From Pseudomonadota bacterium (GTDB lineage Bacteria; Pseudomonadota; Alphaproteobacteria; Rhodospirillales; 2-02-FULL-58-16), in assembly GCA_022560215.1 (NCBI GenBank), contig JADFTO010000053.1, positions 1 through 12,699 of the forward strand: a stretch of DNA of 12,699 nucleotides, written 5' to 3'. The notes below the pieces were generated by a model. It saw only the letters and a program-made list of their open reading frames with translations. It was not told where the DNA came from and did not search any database. The translations under genes and the position numbers were made by a program. Below are positions 7,346-12,699 of this stretch, one piece after another; the first letter of the stretch is position 1, and the number at the start of each line of letters is the position of its first letter.

Positions 7346-8308
7346 ATGACCGCCGGGGACCTTCCCTTTCCTCATCGCCATCTTCTGGGCATCGAAGGCC
7401 TGTTGCCGGAAGAGATTTCCCTTCTCCTGGACCGCTCCGAGACCTATGTGGAGCAGAACCGCCAGGCCGACAAGAAGAAGTCGGTCCTACGCGGACGCAC
7501 CATCATCAACCTGTTCTTCGAGGCCTCCACCCGCACCCGCATCTCGTTCGAACTGGCGGGCAAGCGGCTCGGCGGGGACGTGATCAACATCTCGGTCGCC
7601 TTCAGCTCCATCAAGAAGGGCGAGACCCTGATCGACACGGCGATGACCCTCAACGCCATGCACCCGGACGTCCTGGTGGTGCGCCACCCCGATTCCGGGG
7701 CCGTCAAGCTGCTCTCCGAGAAGGTCAACTGCGCCGTCATCAACGGCGGCGACGGCAGCCACGAACACCCGACCCAGGCGCTGCTCGACGCCCTCACCAT
7801 CCGTCGCCGCAAGGGCAGGATCTCGGGGCTCCTGGTGGCCATATGTGGCGACATCCTGCATTCCCGGGTGGCCCGCTCCAACATCCATCTGCTCAACACC
7901 ATGGGGGCGCGGGTGCGCCTGATCGCGCCCCGCACCCTGATCCCGGAGGACGTCGAGCGGCTGGGAGTCGAGGTCTTCCACGACATGAATAAAGGGCTCG
8001 CGGACTGCGACATCGTCATGATGCTGCGCCTGCAAAGCGAGCGCATGCGCGGAAGCTTCTTCCCCTCCATCCGCGAATACTTCCGTTTCTTCGGCCTCGA
8101 TTACGAAAAACTCGCCAACGCCAAGGACGACGCCCTGATCCTGCATCCCGGCCCCATGAACCGGGGCGTCGAGATCGACTCCGTGGTCGCCGACGACTTC
8201 GGCCGCAGCGCCATCGGCGAGCAGGTGGAGATGGGGGTGGCGGTGCGCATGGCCTGCCTGGAGATCCTCACCCGCAACCTGACGGAACAGGAACGGAGGA
8301 ACCTGTGA
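7346..8308 (+). CDS. pyrB: Aspartate carbamoyltransferase catalytic subunit (PyrB)
   Basis: PyrB joins carbamoyl phosphate to L-aspartate, the committed step of pyrimidine synthesis. The 320-residue protein has the family length. The carbamoyl-phosphate site is intact: STRTR (61-65) within FFEASTRTRISFEL, Lys91 in SSIKKGETL, RHP (113-115), and HEHPTQALLDAL (139-150). The aspartate-domain markers MMLRLQSERM and LILHPGPMNRGVEID are also present. The ATG lies about 8 nt after a good -10 box and lacks a ribosome-binding site, which suggests leaderless translation. The stop overlaps the pyrC GTG start (GTGA), so the two are translationally coupled. Together with the HxH-less PyrC this looks like the class A aspartate transcarbamoylase arrangement. 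The gene is complete. Confidence 0.96.
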   Translation: MTAGDLPFPHRHLLGIEGLLPEEISLLLDRSETYVEQNRQADKKKSVLRGRTIINLFFEASTRTRISFELAGKRLGGDVINISVAFSSIKKGETLIDTAMTLNAMHPDVLVVRHPDSGAVKLLSEKVNCAVINGGDGSHEHPTQALLDALTIRRRKGRISGLLVAICGDILHSRVARSNIHLLNTMGARVRLIAPRTLIPEDVERLGVEVFHDMNKGLADCDIVMMLRLQSERMRGSFFPSIREYFRFFGLDYEKLANAKDDALILHPGPMNRGVEIDSVVADDFGRSAIGEQVEMGVAVRMACLEILTRNLTEQERRNL

Positions 8309-9654
8309 CGTCGGCACCGGAGAGCACGGACCGGGTGGCCTACGTCAACGCCCGTCTGCTGGACCCGGAGACGGGACTGGACACCACGGGCGCGCTCTTG
8401 ACGGAAGGAGAGGTCATCGCCGACTTCGGCCCGGACCTCTTCGCCGAAGGGGCGCCCGAGGGCGTCCGCGTCCACGATTGCGGCGGCTTGATCCTCAGCC
8501 CGGGGCTGGTGGATATCCGGGTGCAGCTGCGCGAACCGGGAGAGGAACACAAAGGCACCCTGGCTTCCGCCGGGCAGTCGGCGGTGGCGGGCGGGGTCAC
8601 GTCCATGGTCTGCCTGCCCAACACCAAGCCGGTGATCGACGACATGTCGGTGGTCGAGTTCATCGCCCGGCGGGCGCGCCTGCTCGGGCTCGCCAAGGTC
8701 TACACCTACGGCGCCGTGACCAAGGGCCTGGAAGGCCGGGAGCTGGCCGAAATGGGGATGCTGGCCGAAGCCGGCGCGCTCGCCTTCACCGACGGCATCC
8801 ACGCGGTGGCCGACGCCCAGGTGATGCGCCGGGCGCTCGCCTACGCCGGCACTTTCGATCTCCTGGTCGTCCAACACCCGGAGGAACCCAGCCTGGCCGC
8901 GGACGGCGACATGAACGCCGGCGAGACGGCGACCCGGCTGGGCCTGACCGGGATTCCCGCAGAGGCCGAGGTCATCATGGTCGAACGGGACATCCGGCTG
9001 GCGGCGCTCACCAGGGGACGGATTCATTTCGCCCATGTCTCCACCGCCGCCGCCGTCGAGGCGGTGCGCCGGGCCAAGAGGGACGGCCTCGACGTCACCT
9101 GCGACACAGCACCCCCCTATTTCGCCCTCAACGAGACGGCCGTCGGCGATTACAGGACGTTTGCCAAGCTCTCGCCGCCGTTGCGTGACGAATCCGACCG
9201 CCAGGCCGTGGTCGAGGGCCTGGCGGACGGCACCATCGACGCCATCGCCTCGGACCACGCTCCCCAGGACGAGGACGCCAAGCGCCAGCCCTTCGCCCAG
9301 GCCGCCTTCGGCGGCATCGGGCTGGAGACCCTTCTGCCCGTGTCGCTGGAACTCTGGCACAACGGGCACATGGAGCTGATCGACACCATGAGGCTGCTCA
9401 CGACTGCTTCGCCCGCCGCGGCCCCGGTTCCGACGACGGCCCCGGCTGCCGCTTCGCCGACATGGACGGTGACGGTAGTGTCGATCTTCATGACTTCGCC
9501 GATTTCCAAATACTGTTCATGGACCCCGGCCAGGCACCATGACCGGCGGACGATGCCAAAGAAGGAAAAGAAGAGCCCCCGCCTCACGTCCCCTGCCCAC
9601 GACATCCGTTCCATCCCATCCGACAGTTCCGATGATCCGCACTCGTTTACGTAG
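8305..9654 (+). CDS. pyrC: Dihydroorotase-like PyrC, 3'-truncated and run into foreign sequence
   Basis: Residues 1 to about 366 are a dihydroorotase-family protein starting at GTG, coupled to pyrB and preceded by GGAGG. The canonical HxH zinc motif after PGLVD is replaced: DIRVQLREPG has Arg72 and Gln74 where two histidines are expected. His191, His244 (HFAHVST) and Asp317 (ASDHAP) remain. This matches the non-catalytic PyrC' type that supports PyrB assembly in Pseudomonas. The native sequence stops after DTMRLLT, about 60 residues short of the family's usual end. From about 9402 the frame reads a dockerin-coding region out of phase, giving a low-complexity Pro/Ala/Ser-rich tail (TTASPAAAPVPTTAP) to the stop at 9654. 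That tail is not a natural domain. plsY, often found downstream in this group, is absent. Confidence 0.85.
   Translation: MTSAPESTDRVAYVNARLLDPETGLDTTGALLTEGEVIADFGPDLFAEGAPEGVRVHDCGGLILSPGLVDIRVQLREPGEEHKGTLASAGQSAVAGGVTSMVCLPNTKPVIDDMSVVEFIARRARLLGLAKVYTYGAVTKGLEGRELAEMGMLAEAGALAFTDGIHAVADAQVMRRALAYAGTFDLLVVQHPEEPSLAADGDMNAGETATRLGLTGIPAEAEVIMVERDIRLAALTRGRIHFAHVSTAAAVEAVRRAKRDGLDVTCDTAPPYFALNETAVGDYRTFAKLSPPLRDESDRQAVVEGLADGTIDAIASDHAPQDEDAKRQPFAQAAFGGIGLETLLPVSLELWHNGHMELIDTMRLLTTASPAAAPVPTTAPAAASPTWTVTVVSIFMTSPISKYCSWTPARHHDRRTMPKKEKKSPRLTSPAHDIRSIPSDSSDDPHSFT
9402..9542 (+). pseudogene. C-terminal remnant of a dockerin-type protein
   Basis: Read in the frame of position 9402, this stretch encodes DCFARRGPGSDDGPGCRFAD followed by MDGDGSVDLHDFADFQ and ends in PGQAP and TGA at 9540-9542. 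It is the last half of a type I dockerin-like tail: one calcium loop (DMDGDGSVD) plus the closing helix. It matches the end of the next gene at 10630-10758 at 33 of 43 residues. Everything upstream of it has been replaced by pyrC sequence in another frame. It marks the right-hand break of the alphaproteobacterial block. Confidence 0.8.
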
Positions 9655-9923
9655 TGCCAACGAATTACCAGTATCCAGAAGTACGTCACGGGTTGCAAGG
9701 GGACTGTATAGGCGCCACCTATGTAGCCTATACGCGCCGCGTGAAACTAGTGGGTGGCTCACCCGTCGGTGAATTTCATCGCCCATTATGGCGGCGTCTT
9801 CATGACGGAAATGTCTTTTTCGCTGGCCTTCGCGTCTTCGGTGTGGTAGAATAAGGTGCAGGGTATTGTTTTCTGAGCATTGCCGACTGCTGGCGCTTCA
9901 ACAAAGAGCGGGGTGATCATCCA
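9543..9923. other. Intergenic region between two dockerin-type genes; no gene supported
   Basis: About 380 bp without a convincing reading frame. Short frames here have poor codon character and no ribosome-binding sites. The region holds a good hairpin at 9706-9733, annotated separately, and a smaller GGGTG-GCT-CACCC stem near 9752-9764. The last 60 bp would carry the promoter of the next secreted gene, but I see no convincing -35/-10 pair. Confidence 0.5.
9706..9733. repeat. 8-bp perfect inverted repeat
   Basis: GTATAGGC (9706-9713) and GCCTATAC (9726-9733) pair exactly around a 12-nt loop. The repeat lies about 165 bp past the stop of the dockerin remnant and about 190 bp before the next start. 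That is far for a terminator, though it could be an operator or part of an untranslated leader. No T-run follows. Confidence 0.45.
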
Positions 9924-10761
9924 ATGCGAACGGTCTTCGCCATGTCGGCGGTTCTTGCCGTCGCGGTCAGCGCGCGGGGAGGTCTTTTCCTCGGAGTTTA
10001 ACGCCCCTCCCACCGAAGAGGGCTGGGAACTCGTCGCGCCGCCCTGCGGGGTGTCCGCCGCCATCGAGAACGGTCAGTACGTTCAACGGCTCGATCCCGA
10101 AGGCTGCCCGGCGCCACCGGACGGGGCACAGGAGACGTACGCCCGGTCGACTGGATCCTTCCATGGCGCGGCAGGGCAGTTCATCGAGTTCCGCGTACAG
10201 ACCAGCGGCGACGGGTCTGGAGGCTGCAATCAAGGCCCGATTCAGGTCAAACTGAGCCTCTTTGGGCAGAACTTTTGGTGGATCGTCGTGACCCGCAACT
10301 CGGCGGCCTTCAGGTTCGTCACGGTCACCCCCTCCCTTCCCTTTTTTTTCCCGCCCGGCGCTGCCCATACCGTCCGGCTGGAATTGGAATGGCCCCTGGA
10401 CGCGGCCCAACCAATCTTTCGGTTTTTCGTGGATGACGTGTTCCTCTTGAACGGGTCGGTTTGGTCGTCATGGAACGATTTTACGTTGCTCGAGTGGTCT
10501 GGGACATCGTGCCAAACGCCCATCGAAAATCGCTGGGGGTACATTCGCTACGGGGACATACCTATCGACGGCAGCGGCGACTTCGACGGCGACGGGCAAG
10601 TCGACGGCCGGGATTATTACTTCTTTGAGGATTGCTTCTCCCGCCGCAACCCCGGGCAGGACGACGGCCGCGGCTGCCGCTTCGCCGATATGAACGGCGA
10701 TACAGCCGTAGACCTGCGCGACTTCGCTGATTTTCAACTGCTGTTCCTGGACCCCGGCTAG
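9924..10761 (+). CDS. Secreted protein with C-terminal dockerin-like calcium loops; frameshift after the signal peptide
   Basis: The uninterrupted frame runs from 9880, but its N-terminus is not natural. A proper signal peptide starts at the ATG at 9924 (MRTVFAMSAVLAVAVSA), after AAGAGCGGGG, and sits in another frame. Removing one G from the GGGG run at 9976-9979 joins it smoothly to EVFSSEFNAPPTEEGWE. The body (about 220 residues) looks like a secreted beta-sandwich: it has many aromatic and strand-like stretches, including QFIEFRVQ and HTVRLELEW. I cannot name the fold. The C-terminus has two EF-like loops, DFDGDGQVDGRD (from 10579) and DMNGDTAVDLRD, the dockerin pattern that is widespread in planctomycete secreted proteins. 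The end matches the remnant at 9402-9542, so the two genes are paralogues. A frameshift or a sequencing indel are equally possible. Confidence 0.7.
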
Positions 10762-10889
10762 GCGCTTCGGCGACGGATAGACTAGCTCTTACGTTTCTTG
10801 GCGCGGCATAAATGGCGAGCGAGGTTGCGCGGCGCGGACTGGGGCGTTGGTCCGGAAGATAGGGTCATTTCCTAAAAAGAGGCGAGGTC
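10762..10889. other. Intergenic region upstream of the subtilase-like pseudogene
   Basis: This 128-bp gap follows the dockerin stop. Its 3' end carries GAGGCGAGG a few bases before the ATG at 10890, a good ribosome-binding site that fixes that start. No clear promoter or terminator is visible. Confidence 0.4.
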
Positions 10890-11365
10890 ATGAAGAAACA
10901 ATCTGTTCGAGAGCGCGGTGCGGATTCGCCTCGACGGCGTCGAGAAGCGCTTGCGGCATGCGGAGGCTTGGTGTTCATCGGAGCGTGGTGGTGGCGGCGG
11001 CGCCGGCGGTCGCGGAGATTCCCTGGCGCTCCGGTCATACCACAACGCGCAACTTATCAACCGACGAAATCCGCACCGCGATCAGCGAACTGGCCGCACG
11101 CCCGGAGGCGCGGCACATCGTCGTACAGTTCGCTCAGCCTCTCGAAGAACCGCAAAAGGCGGCACTGGCGCAGGCCGGCTTGAACCTGCTGGGTTACCTA
11201 AGCCATAACGCATTCTTCGCGTCACTTGCCGATCACGGCCTCGATCCGGACGGCGGCGCGCAAACACGAACGGTGATCGACGTTCGACCGATCGCCCGGG
11301 CGTGGAAGCTGCACCCCGCGATTATCGCAAACGATTACGCGCAGTACGCGGTGGATACTCGCTAA
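10890..11365 (+). pseudogene. Subtilase (S8) N-terminal part: signal peptide and prodomain, frameshifted
   Basis: The ATG at 10890 has a good ribosome-binding site and opens a signal peptide with a charged n-region (MKKQSVRERGADSPRRRREA) and a hydrophobic run, LAACGGLVFIGA. The frame then turns into an Arg/Trp-rich nonsense stretch. Moving back one base near 10985 continues the hydrophobic run as VVVAAAPAVA and a cleavage-like end, which implies one lost base in a GTG-rich repeat. The second frame, open from 10847, encodes a prodomain-like region with ARHIVVQFAQPLEEPQ and LLGYLSHNAFFASL, then KLHPAII, and stops at TAA 11363-11365. Prodomains of this kind precede secreted S8 peptidases. The catalytic Asp and His segments that should follow are absent. 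Confidence 0.7.
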
Positions 11366-12369
11366 AGTGCGGCACGTCGATGGCGGCGCCTACGGTCACC
11401 GGTATCTGCGCCCTCATACTCCAAGACTATCGCGTCCAGTTTCCAACCCAGGCGGACCCGAGCAACGCCACACTCAAGGCACTGCTGGCTCACAACGCCA
11501 AGGACAAGGGGAACCCGGGACCGGACTATCAGTTCGGCTACGGCATGGTGAAAGGGCAAGCGACGATCGACTTCATGCGCAGCGGCAATTTCGACGAGGA
11601 CCAGGTGAGCCAAGGGGGCGTCGTGATCTACGAAGCGATCGTGACGGCCACCGACACGGAACTGAAAGTCACTTTGGCTTGGGATGACGTACCGGGAACG
11701 CCGAATGTCAATCCCTCATTGGTCAACGACCTGGATCTGGTGGTCATCAGCCCGTCGTCCGTGCAAGCATTTCCCTGGCGGTTGGATGCTTTCAACCCAT
11801 CGGCACGGGCCACGCAGGCTCAGGCCAACCACGTGGACATCATTGAACAGGTCGCGGTCGAAGCGCCCGAGGCGGGCACGTGGACGATATTTGTGCATGG
11901 CTTCAATGTGCCCCAAGGACCACAGTCGTTCTCCATTTGCGTCAGCCCCGGCATTTTGTCGTCCGGCGTAACCATCAGCCTGCCCGACGGCGTACCAGAG
12001 GCGATCGAACCGGGCGTTTCGACACCGGTGACGGTTGAGATCCTCGCCGTTGGTGAGAGCGTCGTGGGAGGAACGGAAACATTGCACCATCGGTACGGCG
12101 GCGGCGCGTTCCAATCGTCTCCCCTCACGGCGTTGGGCGGCGGCTTTTTCGAGGGCACGCTGTCACCGACAAGCTGTGCCGCTACCCCCGAGTTTTATTT
12201 CAGCGCAACCGGCACAGTGAGCGGTGCGGTGACGTTGCCGGCAAACGCCCCAACCGATGTTTTTTCGTCGTTAGTTGGGGAGATCACGGTCATACTCGAC
12301 GACGATCTGGAAACCGATCAGGGATGGGGTGTCGGCGCGGGTAGCGACACGGCGACGGGCGGCATCTAG
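11350..12369 (+). pseudogene. Subtilase (S8) C-terminal part: GTSMAAP serine motif and KP-43-like beta-sandwich
   Basis: The open frame extends back to 11302, but homology begins about 11350. It starts with GYSLKCGTSMAAPTVTG, the S8 catalytic-serine motif (Ser codon 11377-11379), followed by the usual helix and the FGYGMV strand. Next comes a C-terminal jelly-roll with LKVTLAWDDVPGTP, NDLDLVVISP, ANHVDIIEQV and GTWTIFVHGFNVPQGPQ, as in KP-43-like subtilases. A further beta-rich domain contains LHHRYGGGAF and TPEFYFSATG. The catalytic Asp and His regions, some 200-250 residues, are missing between the prodomain and this part, so no active enzyme can be made. The frame ends at an amber stop (12367-12369) inside DDLETDQGWGVGAGSDTATG, where the protein family continues. 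Confidence 0.75.
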
Positions 12370-12699
12370 ATTTGCATCGACTCGAATGGTACGGAGGCGC
12401 AGCCGGAGGACGATCATACGGCCTAGCCGGGCGTCACTTGCTTCGTTACGGGACAAGGCTCTGTGGGAGGCCCCCTGGAAGAAAACGACGTCGACGGCGG
12501 CGCGACCACGTTGTTCACGCCGACGATGGATCTATCAGCGTTCGATGATGCGACCGTCAGTTACTATCGCTGGTTTTCCAACAGCACCGGAAACGAGACC
12601 AACACAGACATCCTCACCGTGGAGATCTCCGACGACGCCGGCATAACCTGGACTACTGTGGAGGTTGTGGCGACGCCAGGGACGGAGGTTGTAGGCGGT
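12370..12699 (+). pseudogene. Continuation of the subtilase-like protein past two amber stops; runs off the window
   Basis: The same frame goes on after TAG 12367-12369 with IDSNGTEAQPEDDHTA. It meets a second TAG at 12424-12426, then is open to the edge: PGVTCFVTGQGSVGG, ENDVDGGATTLFTPTMDLS, YYRWFSNSTGNETN and TVEISDDAGITWTTVEV. This is a conserved secreted beta-sandwich module in planctomycete-type proteins, so coding homology clearly passes both stops. At the first stop the family usually has Trp (TGG to TAG is one change); at the second, Gln (CAG) is one change away. The gene is decayed or carries sequencing errors. Confidence 0.65.

Noticed and set aside
8101..9369. Long minus-strand open frame opposite pyrB and pyrC
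   Set aside because: It is antisense to conserved motifs of PyrB and PyrC and shows no recognisable domain.
9654..9854. Possible small gene of 66 codons
   Set aside because: There is no ribosome-binding site and no family likeness, and the frame includes the 9706-9733 hairpin arms. It is better left as intergenic.
12367..12426. UAG recoding (stop reassigned to an amino acid) in the right-hand region
   Set aside because: Two TAG codons interrupt homology, but the neighbouring dockerin gene ends properly at a TAG, and the same pseudogene also has a frameshift and a missing catalytic segment. Decay or error explains all of these together.
1..12699. CRISPR arrays, insertion sequences, integrases or phage genes
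   Set aside because: I saw no regularly spaced repeats, no transposase or integrase motifs and no target-site duplications at the block edges.

Overview
The window reads as a mosaic of DNA from at least two kinds of bacteria, with breaks that fall inside genes. The middle (about 1,720-9,400) is GC-rich and has the gene set and order of an alphaproteobacterium, probably Rhodospirillales-like: gatA and gatC on the minus strand, then ruvX, pyrB and pyrC on the plus strand. The right part (about 9,402-12,699) carries secreted proteins with dockerin-like calcium loops and a KP-43-like subtilase, the style of Planctomycetes or another PVC-group bacterium. The left part (1-1,544) carries folE and an AhpD-like gene. 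It has no clear taxonomic mark, and its base composition looks milder than that of the middle block.

Layout. 1-94: no gene seen. 95-1,417: folE and an AhpD/carboxymuconolactone decarboxylase-like gene, both minus, separated by a strong inverted repeat. 1,443-3,155: one open frame that splices three unrelated proteins. These are GatA without its extreme C-terminus, a piece of about 57 residues resembling the middle of polyphosphate kinase 1, and an unrecognised C-terminal tail. 3,152-4,582: gatC and a secreted tandem-SH3b protein, minus. 4,762-6,148: ruvX and an AEC-family permease, plus. 6,256-7,134: sulfotransferase, minus. 7,346-9,402: pyrB overlapping pyrC. PyrC breaks off at residue 366 or shortly after and runs into the tail of a dockerin-type protein read in another frame. 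9,543-9,923: non-coding. 9,924-10,761: secreted dockerin protein with a one-base frameshift after its signal peptide. 10,890-12,699: broken S8 peptidase with a frameshift, loss of the Asp/His catalytic region, and two amber stops.

How the genes fit together. GatC and GatA are subunits of the tRNA amidotransferase; the usual gatB is absent just where the block is cut. PyrB makes carbamoyl-aspartate. The adjacent PyrC lacks the metal-binding HxH motif, so it is probably a structural partner of PyrB of the Pseudomonas PyrC' kind. pyrB has a good promoter almost touching its ATG, which implies a leaderless mRNA. The right part is a run of secreted, calcium-loop-tagged products in decay, or one sequenced with indel errors.

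The main result is the mosaic itself. An assembly or amplification chimera is the simplest explanation; real recombination cannot be excluded from sequence alone. I found no new defence, mobile or RNA system that I can support.
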